This document shows, in pieces, positions 1-8,140 of a DNA stretch of 61,593 nucleotides. Each line of letters starts with the position of its first letter. Positions within the stretch are counted from its first letter, which is position 1. The notes beneath the pieces were generated by a model. That model saw nothing but the letters and a program-made list of their open reading frames with translations, was not told the DNA's origin and did no database searches. Source of the stretch: a virus; IMG/VR virus record IMGVR_UViG_3300022074_000038, positions 1-61,593 of that record. One strand, written 5' to 3'. The position numbers and the translations under genes are program-made.

Positions 1-551
1 TCGTTTACATTATACGGCAAACCCAAAAAGTTCTTTCCGTAATAAGTTCCATCAGGGCGTTGATATATAGTCTGCTCTGTATATGGATTGGTGTAGGGTA
101 AATCTACATTGCTAGTGTCATAAGCCACCTGACCCAAAGTGTTAATGGGGCTTATGAAGGGTTCTAGTAATCCAATTTTCTGGTCTTGCTCTCTCAATAA
201 AGCAACAGAACTAGCATATGGAGTTTGCGCATTAGAAAAATCTGGTTCTCCTTCCAGCTTTTCAATCGCGTCTCTCTCTGCCTGAGTCATGTCAAGAATA
301 AATTGTGGAGTGTTACCTGCGGCTGCCTGATAATCCTTTGGTGCCATAAGGGGTCCACCGCCGTAAGACACTTGGGCATTACCAAAGCCTGTAGAAATGG
401 CTGGCTGGAAATCAGAGGCTATATTATTAGGGTTGTTATCTTGCCCGCCGCCACCAGTTGCTTGGCGATTTAACTTTCTTGCTACTTCTGCTCTCGCCGC
501 GTTTCCTAAACTACCTTCCAGAGCCTGCGACTCTTCATAAGTTATTCCCAT
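1..551 (-). CDS. Hypothetical virion-block protein, N-terminal 183 codons (cut by window edge)
   Basis: The frame opens with ATG at 551, whose first base is the last base of the upstream stop (TAATG, one-base overlap with the holin-like gene), and stays open to base 1. The protein is rich in Gln, Asn, Gly and Pro, has no membrane segment and resembles nothing I can name. Joining base 1 to base 61593 continues the same frame for 12 more residues to a TGA at 61557-61559, giving 195 residues in all. Its place at the end of the tail-fibre operon and just before the internal virion protein genes suggests a minor virion or lysis-associated protein, but that is only context. Confidence 0.75.
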   Translation of the reverse strand, partial: MGITYEESQALEGSLGNAARAEVARKLNRQATGGGGQDNNPNNIASDFQPAISTGFGNAQVSYGGGPLMAPKDYQAAAGNTPQFILDMTQAERDAIEKLEGEPDFSNAQTPYASSVALLREQDQKIGLLEPFISPINTLGQVAYDTSNVDLPYTNPYTEQTIYQRPDGTYYGKNFLGLPYNVN

Positions 552-760
552 TACTTAGACCCCGCTTCTTTGCTCATCCAGATGCCAAAGCATCCTGTGA
601 GTGCGCCCATGCAGACAGATACCAAACCTGCCGACTGCGTAGTGTGTGATTCTGGTGGCAAGTTCATAAACCAATGCACTGCCTGATAGGTCAACACCGT
701 GACAACAAACATCATCAGTCGGGGAAACACCTTCCAATCGTCTATAATATTCTTAGCCAT
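551..760 (-). CDS. Small two-helix membrane protein, holin candidate
   Basis: This 69-residue protein has two predicted transmembrane helices (about residues 15-32 and 43-62) joined by a short polar loop, with charged ends (Lys/Asp at the N terminus, Lys-Glu-Ser-Lys at the C terminus). Size and topology fit a class II holin, which would permeabilise the inner membrane at lysis, but sequence alone cannot separate a holin from another small phage membrane protein. It is translationally coupled (TAATG) to the next gene and lies downstream of the fibre genes, a common place for lysis genes. No endolysin was recognised beside it. Confidence 0.6.
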   Translation of the reverse strand: MAKNIIDDWKVFPRLMMFVVTVLTYQAVHWFMNLPPESHTTQSAGLVSVCMGALTGCFGIWMSKEAGSK

Positions 761-769
761 GTCAGTCTC

Positions 770-1168
770 CTACGTCGATACCGCTGCCCGTGTATCAACA
801 CGCAGCCAATTAGATCCATCACCAAACGCAACAACAGGGCTACCTGCTGCCCCATCAGAAACGTATATTAATGTGCCAGTCTCAACGGTTGGTAATGTTG
901 ATACTGTATATGTGGGCAGTGGCATACCCACAGTATTTTTTGCTGCCGTAGCAGACTTGAGTCTAAGAACCGTATTGCTTTCATATACGGTGCCAACCTC
1001 ATCACCAGATAAAGAAGATGCTGGGATCTCAATGAGTATAGGCTTTGCTATAGCGGGGTTTGTAATCTGGGTAGCAAACACAGAGAACGCACGAACCACC
1101 TCTGCCATATACTGTTGTGTATACTGGGGCGGTGGTACTGGAAAGAATGGTACTGGAGCTATAGACAT
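770..1168 (-). CDS. Small virion-associated protein, fibre-like C terminus
   Basis: This 132-residue protein starts with a Pro-rich stretch (residues 5-15). Its C-terminal third contains a pattern common in marine phage fibre and tail proteins: VYVSDG-type strand, then G-D-G-S-N-W-L-R. The start ATG overlaps the stop of the upstream 731-residue gene by one base. The C-terminal pattern suggests a small beta-structured tail accessory or a fibre-tip domain. Its function is not known to me. Confidence 0.65.
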   Translation of the reverse strand: MSIAPVPFFPVPPPQYTQQYMAEVVRAFSVFATQITNPAIAKPILIEIPASSLSGDEVGTVYESNTVLRLKSATAAKNTVGMPLPTYTVSTLPTVETGTLIYVSDGAAGSPVVAFGDGSNWLRVDTRAAVST

Positions 1169-3363
1169 TATCTTCTCCCGTCCGATCTTATATCAACGCG
1201 GGGGATACCTAATCGCCACAACACATCTGCATCTGTTGACTGGACTTTAAACGTAAAGCTACGGCCTCGCAGTCTGGTCTGATACTGGCTGGTATACTGA
1301 TCTACAGGAACATTAGATGTCTTTGTAATAGTATCAGTATTGGTTGTTTGAGCCACCTGACCGGGTGCGTTCTTGGCGCTGAGAATAAAATCTACCGTAG
1401 TATTGTTTACGTTAGTATCTCTGAAGTTAAGATCAGGGATTACTCTGGTAACAAAAGAGAATTGGTTTCCGTCAGAAACTCCAAGATCACCCGACTCAAT
1501 AAAGGAGGTCATGGCAGCGCCATCTGCTTTTGCGCCCACCTCATGGTTAAATAAATAGTTGTCTGTACCTGTGCCCACAGGAAGCGAGGATATCCCACGA
1601 TCAAGCCATGCTGTACGGTCCAAAGTGCCTATGTACCAGATGCCTTCTTGGTAGTTATAGACTACATACTTGTCATTTTCAGTAGAGCTTGCGGATGGGT
1701 AGAACCACCACACTTCAGAGAATGATATGTTTGATCCCGCAATAACCTTATCAGACTGTGCAGTGTTGAAGTTATCAAACACATGGTCACGAACCGTACA
1801 AGGCAGGCGCTGCACTGCACCGTTATAGGCATAGAACTCCGCTGCGCCCATCCAGTACACCGCATCATCCACGGCAACTGCCGCCTTTGGTGAAGTAATG
1901 CTTATGTTGCTTGAAATAAGGTTGATACCAAACGTAAACGGTGGCCCAATAAACTGCATTGCGTAGATGGCAACGTCAGTAAATACTAGGATTTGCTGCC
2001 TTGTCTCTACGGCTTGTACGATCTTTGAGCCAGAATCAATTCGTAGATCACCCGCTGTATTTGTAGTAGTCGGATACCAGTCAATAGGGTTCTCTTGACT
2101 TGAGAACCTAATCAGCATTGGGTCTTGAGTCTCATCACCTTTTGGAGCAGACGAACTTCCCCCTAAACCATCCGCACCAAAAGCAATCACATGCCTGTCA
2201 CGATCTGATAAAAGTATTTGCGCTGCTTTCTGGGGCACAGATGTTGGAGTTCCCGTCAGCGTAGAAAGTTCTATGCCCCTTGTAGTTACACCGTTTGTTT
2301 TATCCCAATAGAACACCTGACCGTTACGCTCGTTAAAGATAAGGTCTTCGCCAAAATTATCATGCGACCAAATACGCAGGTTTGTAGTTGCGGTTTGGGT
2401 TCCCGTGGCAACTGCTTCACCCCACCCATTAAAGTTATTAGCACTGTCTGTGTTGCCCAACGTAAGGAATATGTTTGCACCGTTGCTATGTGTGGCAGCA
2501 CTACTTCCACGGGTTCCGCGAGTAACTGTCAACGTATCTGTAGCGACTGATCCCACTGTCATAAGTTCACTGCCCACCAAAACAACATCGTTAGTTGCAA
2601 AGTTTGAACCTTGACTTGACGCTACGTCTACCCCTGTCTCAGATGCATCTAAATCTTCTGCTATAGTAGTTTGGAATGCAGAGTTATTTGTTCCACCCCA
2701 AAGTCCAGCGCCCCAACCAGCGCCTTCAACAGAGGAGTTGAGGCCTGTTCCTATTTGGTAGGTGCCAACAGTGCTACTCCCACCGTTACCTGTATCGCTT
2801 CCGTTGGCGTTTACAGCCGTAGCGTTTAGACCGCCAGTAATAGTAATGCTAGGGATAGTGCTAACAGTACGCGCAGATATCTTGTACGAATTTCCGTTTA
2901 CAACTTCTGTAACTTGGTACTCTTGGTTGAGAACCGCCGCCGTTATGTTGCCGCCTAAAGATGCCGCTCCAGAAAACGTGACAAAATCATTTGCAACACA
3001 ACCATGATTTACTTCTGTAACTACGATTACAGGAGATCCGTTTGTTGCAGCGAAGGTAACATCTCCCGCAGATGTGGTTAATCTAATAGGGGTAATGTCA
3101 TTATAATCTGTACCCTGCTTGATGTAATACTTTTGCTCTGTGCCTACACCTAGAAACTTTTCCCCATTGAGTGCAACCCATTCATGCAGTCCACGGCACA
3201 GTCCAAGAAAAGCGTTACCTGAGTTCTTCTCCCACCCATTGAGCTTTTCTGGATACCCAAACCTAAAGCGCACCTTATCGCAGTCTACCCACCCATTCTC
3301 CTCAGAGTACGGGGTAATCTCTTTGTTAATTCCAGCTTTAAATCTAAGGTCCGTATAGGGCAT
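1168..3363 (-). CDS. Large tail/virion structural protein
   Basis: This 731-residue protein opens with a region of the type K-A-G-I-N-K-E followed by G-W-V-D-C-D-K-V-R-F-R-F-G, familiar from large tail proteins of marine podoviruses that are sometimes compared with P22 gp10 (DNA stabilisation/tail needle platform) or T7 tail tubular protein B. Residues about 235-305 contain a small beta domain of the hub type (LTVTRGTRGSSAATHS). I infer a tail-hub or tail-tube role at the head-tail interface. It is coupled by one-base TAATG overlaps to the adhesin gene upstream and the 132-residue gene downstream. Confidence 0.65.
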   Translation of the reverse strand: MPYTDLRFKAGINKEITPYSEENGWVDCDKVRFRFGYPEKLNGWEKNSGNAFLGLCRGLHEWVALNGEKFLGVGTEQKYYIKQGTDYNDITPIRLTTSAGDVTFAATNGSPVIVVTEVNHGCVANDFVTFSGAASLGGNITAAVLNQEYQVTEVVNGNSYKISARTVSTIPSITITGGLNATAVNANGSDTGNGGSSTVGTYQIGTGLNSSVEGAGWGAGLWGGTNNSAFQTTIAEDLDASETGVDVASSQGSNFATNDVVLVGSELMTVGSVATDTLTVTRGTRGSSAATHSNGANIFLTLGNTDSANNFNGWGEAVATGTQTATTNLRIWSHDNFGEDLIFNERNGQVFYWDKTNGVTTRGIELSTLTGTPTSVPQKAAQILLSDRDRHVIAFGADGLGGSSSAPKGDETQDPMLIRFSSQENPIDWYPTTTNTAGDLRIDSGSKIVQAVETRQQILVFTDVAIYAMQFIGPPFTFGINLISSNISITSPKAAVAVDDAVYWMGAAEFYAYNGAVQRLPCTVRDHVFDNFNTAQSDKVIAGSNISFSEVWWFYPSASSTENDKYVVYNYQEGIWYIGTLDRTAWLDRGISSLPVGTGTDNYLFNHEVGAKADGAAMTSFIESGDLGVSDGNQFSFVTRVIPDLNFRDTNVNNTTVDFILSAKNAPGQVAQTTNTDTITKTSNVPVDQYTSQYQTRLRGRSFTFKVQSTDADVLWRLGIPRVDIRSDGRR

Positions 3364-4493
3364 TAAGTGTTCACCTCGTAATGGTTGGCAATAATTGCGC
3401 CAGAGCCGCCCCTGCCGGGTTGCACATTAGTCCCCGGTTGATTTACAGAGCCGCTGGTCCCAGCATTACTTGAACCGCCGCCACCGCAACCGTAACCAAA
3501 ATCATTTACGTTACCTTGAAGACCCGTACCCCCTGCACAAGAAGCAACCGCACTTCCTGCTATGATGCCGTTTACACCATTCCAACTACTTGGTTGAGTA
3601 ACTGTTTGAGCATTTAATATCTGCGTAATGCCGCTAGAAACAATAGTGTCAGATGCTTGACTTCCCTCTCCAAAGTTTGGAGATCCCCCTGTAGACGATG
3701 CCGCATCATCACTTCCAACATTTATAGCCTCTGAAGGGCTTCCTGTATAGAACAGGAGAGAAAGCTTCCCAGAAACGTCTGCACTTGTAGCACTAGCACT
3801 TCCAGCTAAACCTGCGGAAGCGCCCCCATATTGACCACCTGTGGTGGTGTTCCCGTTATCAGAGGTTGTAGAGTAAGGCGCGGCTAAAGGATTAGTGTAG
3901 GTAACTCCCCCTTGACGACCACCAAAACCTTTACCGCCACCCGTTGCAGTTACTGTTACAGTAACATTTCCGTTAGGAGAGAATGTAGTAGATCCACCAT
4001 CCACACCTGCTCTAGTTGAACCATCATCATTTGCTAGTCCCAAAGAAGCCGCAGGTCTAGTAGCAATCGCAACAGTAGCAGAAGTCATACCCGTTGCAGT
4101 AGAAGAAATTATAACTTTTCCACATCCTGCACCGCCGCCGCCAGAGCCTGACTTTTCTCTACCGCCATCTCCATTACTACCCCCACCAGTACCCCCTGCG
4201 CCTATAACCCAAATATGATGTTCTACCGTTCCTGATTCGCTGGGAGTGAAAGTAGTGCCTGTAGTTTGAACCTGTGTATCACCCTTTTTCTTTAGTATCC
4301 TGTTTTTACTACGGAAGTCGGACATTTTAAGTGCTGATCCAGCCGCAGGCAAACTGCTAGGAACGGGGTTAGTACCCCCATTAAGATTTGCATTAAGAGA
4401 TACAGACCCAGTAAGGCCATAATAATCACGCAACTCACTCATAGATATCGAGCCGCTTGCATGTCCAAAGTTATCCGCTGAAGTTATTGTCAT
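3363..4493 (-). CDS. Glycine-rich tail adhesin
   Basis: The 376-residue protein has an N-terminal fibre-type segment (SMSELRDYYG, residues about 17-26). From about residue 95 to the end it is a glycine-rich domain with polyglycine runs (GAGGTGGGSNGDGG, GSGGGGAGCG, GCGGGGSS) and the terminal pattern PGRGGSGAIIANHYEV. Such glycine-rich domains form the receptor-binding tips of several phage fibres (known examples are the Gp38 adhesins of T-even-like phages). I infer host-receptor recognition. The gene overlaps both neighbouring fibre genes by a single base (TAATG), so the three are probably translated together. Confidence 0.75.
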   Translation of the reverse strand: MTITSADNFGHASGSISMSELRDYYGLTGSVSLNANLNGGTNPVPSSLPAAGSALKMSDFRSKNRILKKKGDTQVQTTGTTFTPSESGTVEHHIWVIGAGGTGGGSNGDGGREKSGSGGGGAGCGKVIISSTATGMTSATVAIATRPAASLGLANDDGSTRAGVDGGSTTFSPNGNVTVTVTATGGGKGFGGRQGGVTYTNPLAAPYSTTSDNGNTTTGGQYGGASAGLAGSASATSADVSGKLSLLFYTGSPSEAINVGSDDAASSTGGSPNFGEGSQASDTIVSSGITQILNAQTVTQPSSWNGVNGIIAGSAVASCAGGTGLQGNVNDFGYGCGGGGSSNAGTSGSVNQPGTNVQPGRGGSGAIIANHYEVNT

Positions 4494-6655
4494 TATAAGC
4501 TACCAAAGGATGTTACATCTCCCGCAACAACTAAATTCCCGCTAGTATCTATTCTAGCTAATGAGGTTCCGTTGTACTGGATTACTAAGCGATTGCTACC
4601 GTCTACTTCAAAAGTCCAGTCTTGAGCGCCACCAGTAAGTTTAATTTCTCCCCCTGCTTTTAAATCTGCCCCTGCCTCAACATCTGCAACAGCGTAGATA
4701 TCGTTGTCTGTAGGTGATGTTGCATCTCCAACGCGAAGACCTGCAAGAGAATTTAATCCTGCACTGGTAATTCTTAATTTTTCAGATAGAGAGCCTGCAA
4801 TATTTAAATCAAGTTTTATTGTATTTGCCGTATCTAAAGTAAACGCACCTTTCGTTGCTCCACCAGCTTGCAAATAAATTTGATCCCCATCAGCATCTAA
4901 ATAAATGTCACCTGAAGCATCTATTGTAAAATCACCCGTCTTAGTTACATTTCCTGTAAGTGCCGCTGCCGTAGTGGCTGTCGCTGCATTCCCCGTAATG
5001 TCTGAACTTATGCTGGAAGGGAGCCTTGCGTCATTTACGGTCCCGCTGTCTAGGTTTGACGCATTTAAGGACGTACCGTCGATCTTACTGTTAATCTGCG
5101 TTTGGATTGCAGACGTCACGCCATCGACGTAGTTAAGCTCTGCCGTTGTGGCAGTAACACCGTCCATAATGTTTAGTTCTGCGGTTGTGGCAGTGACGCC
5201 ATCCATAATGTTTAGTTCTGCGGTAGACGCCGTTAATCCATCTAAAATATCAAGTTCCGTTGTTGTTACGCCTGATACTGCAACCTTTCCGCTTGCATTT
5301 GATATAACCGCACGACTGGCTGTAAGATTAGCGTCATCAATAGTGGTAGCGGCTCCTGTGATGGTTGCCTGTTTGCTATCAATCTGCGTTTGAATAGCAG
5401 ACGTTACGCCATCAAGGTATCCCACCTCTGTGTTGGTGACAGGAGATACACTAACAGATCCCCCACTATCTGAAATCAAAGCTCTGTTCGCGGTTAAGGA
5501 TAGAGTGCCCTGCTTACTATCTATTTGCGTTTGGATGGCAGAGGTCACGCCATCTAAGTATCCAAGCTCTGTTGTAGTAACCGCAGATACCGCGATATCT
5601 CCTCCCGCATCAGAAGTTAAAGCACGGCTTGCTGTTAGATCTGACATGCGAACCACAGCCTTGCCACCCATGCCTGAGTGATTGGAGCAATAGTAGTACA
5701 AAACCGCAGGAGCATCTTGCTCTAGCTTTACTTGCGTATAAGCACCTGCACTCCCCGGTGTTCCCGCAGTTGTAACCCCTGTTGTAAACGGAGCATTAGG
5801 CGAGTTGTTATCATTGGTTGAAAACCGCAACGGATGGCTACTATTAGAAGCATCTGATTGATCAAATCTGTATGTGACAGAAGGCTTTAACTCCACCGTC
5901 TGTTGTAAAGATCCATCAATATAGTATCTATTACCTGAACCGGGATTTGCCACTGTTACAATTACAGTCCCAAGAGGTTGCTTTGCGTCAATCTGGGTTT
6001 GGATTGCAGACGTAACACCGTCCACATAATTTAGCTCCGCAGCCGTAGCTGTGATAGATGTGCCCGCTATCTGTAGCGTGGTGGCGTTTACCTCGCCAGA
6101 TGATCCGTAAATTACGGCTTTACTGTTAGCGATGGTGCCCGCACCAGAGCCATCTAGCAAATTTAATTCTGCGCCAGAAGTGGTGACGCTAGTAGCACCA
6201 ACATTAAATGGGCTAGATAAGTCCGTTACGTTCTGAACCGCAGCGGTAAAATCGGTTACTGCCGCACCAGAGCCTGCACCATCTGCAAGAACAATAGCTC
6301 CCTTACCAACCTCAAGAGTAACATTTCCACCAGACCCCTGCGTTATAATCAACGCTTGGTTTGTTGAGTTTAGCAACATATACATTCTGGCTTTATCATT
6401 TTGCGCCAAAGTTACCGTACATGTGCCGCCGGGAGATCCCGTAAACTTTATGGCTTTGTAGTGCCCGTTTTCCGCAGAAGAAGGTTGTGCCGATAGGGCA
6501 AGAGTGTAACTGGTTGAGCTTAGAGCAATGGACTCAAAACCGTTTGCTGCACGATCTAATATTTGAAGGTTGACGTTAGTACTAGAACCCCACGTTCCAG
6601 CCTCATCACCTGTGGTTATTAGTTTAACGCCATTTGCGTCTGTATATGTAGCCAT
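4493..6655 (-). CDS. Tail fibre with TAELNxxDGVTSAIQTQID repeats and a cupredoxin-like segment
   Basis: This 720-residue fibre protein carries many repeats of the form T-A/T-E-L-N/G-Y-x-D-G-V-T-S-A-I-Q-T-Q-I-D-S-K-Q, known from marine phage fibres. A non-repetitive island at about residues 228-335 looks like a cupredoxin: H274 in SSHPLRF, then C323, H326 and M329 in YYYCSNHSGMGG, the order of ligands in type 1 copper proteins. The C-terminal third contains beta-rich fibre-shaft sequence. A promoter-like pair lies upstream at 6689-6717, and the stop overlaps the start of the adhesin gene. Confidence 0.8.
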   Translation of the reverse strand: MATYTDANGVKLITTGDEAGTWGSSTNVNLQILDRAANGFESIALSSTSYTLALSAQPSSAENGHYKAIKFTGSPGGTCTVTLAQNDKARMYMLLNSTNQALIITQGSGGNVTLEVGKGAIVLADGAGSGAAVTDFTAAVQNVTDLSSPFNVGATSVTTSGAELNLLDGSGAGTIANSKAVIYGSSGEVNATTLQIAGTSITATAAELNYVDGVTSAIQTQIDAKQPLGTVIVTVANPGSGNRYYIDGSLQQTVELKPSVTYRFDQSDASNSSHPLRFSTNDNNSPNAPFTTGVTTAGTPGSAGAYTQVKLEQDAPAVLYYYCSNHSGMGGKAVVRMSDLTASRALTSDAGGDIAVSAVTTTELGYLDGVTSAIQTQIDSKQGTLSLTANRALISDSGGSVSVSPVTNTEVGYLDGVTSAIQTQIDSKQATITGAATTIDDANLTASRAVISNASGKVAVSGVTTTELDILDGLTASTAELNIMDGVTATTAELNIMDGVTATTAELNYVDGVTSAIQTQINSKIDGTSLNASNLDSGTVNDARLPSSISSDITGNAATATTAAALTGNVTKTGDFTIDASGDIYLDADGDQIYLQAGGATKGAFTLDTANTIKLDLNIAGSLSEKLRITSAGLNSLAGLRVGDATSPTDNDIYAVADVEAGADLKAGGEIKLTGGAQDWTFEVDGSNRLVIQYNGTSLARIDTSGNLVVAGDVTSFGSL

Positions 6656-6673
6656 CTGAGCGCCTATCTAAAA

Positions 6674-6687
6674 AGTTCAATTGCACT
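6674..6687. repeat. Late-block dyad AGTTCA-N2-TGAACT, copy 1 (one mismatch)
   Basis: The site reads AGTTCAATTGCACT and lies in the leader of the fibre gene that starts at 6655, 19 bases upstream of its ATG. One arm has a single mismatch to the perfect copies at 14972 and 61517. Confidence 0.45.
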
Positions 6688-6688
6688 T

Positions 6689-6717
6689 AATATACTTTTT
6701 ATTCCGTTTTTAAGCAA
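6689..6717 (-). promoter_or_regulatory. Putative sigma-70-type promoter for the tail fibre gene
   Basis: On the minus strand TTGCTT (6717-6712) is followed after 17 bases by TATATT (6694-6689). The predicted start of transcription is about 30 bases upstream of the fibre ATG at 6655. The -35 box overlaps the stop codon of the upstream gene. It was found by eye only. Confidence 0.4.
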
Positions 6718-8119
6718 CAAGTGTCCATTGTGGATCTTGTGCGGGTGTAACTGTAGCCCAATTTGGGTCTTGATCGGGTAGTATTAAACCGTAAACAGCA
6801 GCGCCCCCAATGAATACGGTTATTGAAACTCCCTCTACGGCCTCTCCTAGCTTCATTGTAACATCCTGTCCAGCAACACTGAACTGCCCAACATCTAAAG
6901 CTTCTGTGAATTTAGCGTTTGCATTGAAGCCTGTTAGAGAGAATGAACCTGCATCTAAAGACAGACTAAACGCAATGCCAAGTCCAACATCTTGCCCTGT
7001 AACGGCAAAAGATCCAGCATCCGCGTCAATAACTTTATCTACTTTGAAAGTAACGGCTTGACCTGTAAGAGCGATAGACCCTTGATCTAATGCAACGCTG
7101 CCCACAAACCTTGTGGAGAGGTCTTGCCCTGTGACTGTAAAACTACCTGCCTCAAGGTTAGCAGTCTTTTTAAAGTTTATCGCTTGACCCGTAAGGGCAA
7201 AGGAACCGTGGTCAATAACCTCTGTTATCTTGCGGTTAGCTGTAAATCCTGTAAGAGCGAAGCTACCAGCTTCTGCGTTCATAGATTTCTGGAAGTTTAA
7301 GTTTTGTCCGTTTGCAGCAAAGCTTCCATGCGCCAACTCTTCACGCATTGCAATCGGTGTACCTACTGCTTGCCCAGTAACCGCAAATGATCCCCTGTCG
7401 GGCTGTTCCCGCAAGGCAATTACCGTTCCCGTATCTTGACCCGTCAGTGCAAAGGAACCAAAGCCCAGAACTCTTGATACCTTGGTATCCACATTCTGCA
7501 TTGTAAGCGCAAAGGAACCCTGATCCAGTATGGCACTTACCTGCACACCAAAATCTATGGCCTGACCAGAAGCTGCAAAGCTACCGTGATCCGCAGTCAG
7601 TCGCATTGCTTTTTTAAGGTCAGATGTTTGCCCTGTTAGGTTGAAACCACCTGTTTCAAAGATTTCACCTACAAGACCAGACGCGGCCTGACCTGTTACA
7701 GCAAAGCTGCCCTGATCTAAGATTGCACTTACATCTAGTGCAGGAGAGAATGCTTGACCTGTAAGAGCAAAAGATCCTGTTTCTCCACCACCGGGAAGAC
7801 CAAAGCCTAAATCAAATGTAACATTCTGCCCTGTTGCGGAGAAGCTGCCGTGATCCAGAACCTCATTAAGTCCAATCCCAACATTTTGCCCAGTTACAGA
7901 GAAAGATCCTGCATCCAAGGTTACACGATTAGTAACATCAATGTTTATTGTCTGACCCGTTGTAGCAAAGCTACCCGTCCCAAAGCCATCACTGAGGGCT
8001 ATGTTAGTTCCCGCCGCCTGACCTGTAGTAGCAAAAGATCCATGATCTAGGCTGACAATAATAATCTCATGTCCAGAAGACGCGAGTGCAGATCCTGCTA
8101 TGGGGCTGTAACCTAACAT
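6710..8119 (-). CDS. Repeat protein with 19 GSFxxTGQ units
   Basis: The 469-residue protein is almost entirely made of about 19 imperfect repeats with the core G-S-F-A/S-x-T-G-Q, roughly 20-28 residues apart; the spacers often carry D-H/Q before the core. A short unrelated C-terminal tail (from about residue 430) contains PDQDPNWATV and PAQDPQW. There is no signal peptide. The regular beta-type repeats and the place between fibre genes suggest an elongated shaft or a carbohydrate-like binding rod in the tail. I do not recognise a named family. Confidence 0.7.
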   Translation of the reverse strand: MLGYSPIAGSALASSGHEIIIVSLDHGSFATTGQAAGTNIALSDGFGTGSFATTGQTINIDVTNRVTLDAGSFSVTGQNVGIGLNEVLDHGSFSATGQNVTFDLGFGLPGGGETGSFALTGQAFSPALDVSAILDQGSFAVTGQAASGLVGEIFETGGFNLTGQTSDLKKAMRLTADHGSFAASGQAIDFGVQVSAILDQGSFALTMQNVDTKVSRVLGFGSFALTGQDTGTVIALREQPDRGSFAVTGQAVGTPIAMREELAHGSFAANGQNLNFQKSMNAEAGSFALTGFTANRKITEVIDHGSFALTGQAINFKKTANLEAGSFTVTGQDLSTRFVGSVALDQGSIALTGQAVTFKVDKVIDADAGSFAVTGQDVGLGIAFSLSLDAGSFSLTGFNANAKFTEALDVGQFSVAGQDVTMKLGEAVEGVSITVFIGGAAVYGLILPDQDPNWATVTPAQDPQWTLVA

Positions 8120-8140
8120 AGCACGAAACTAACATTGTTT

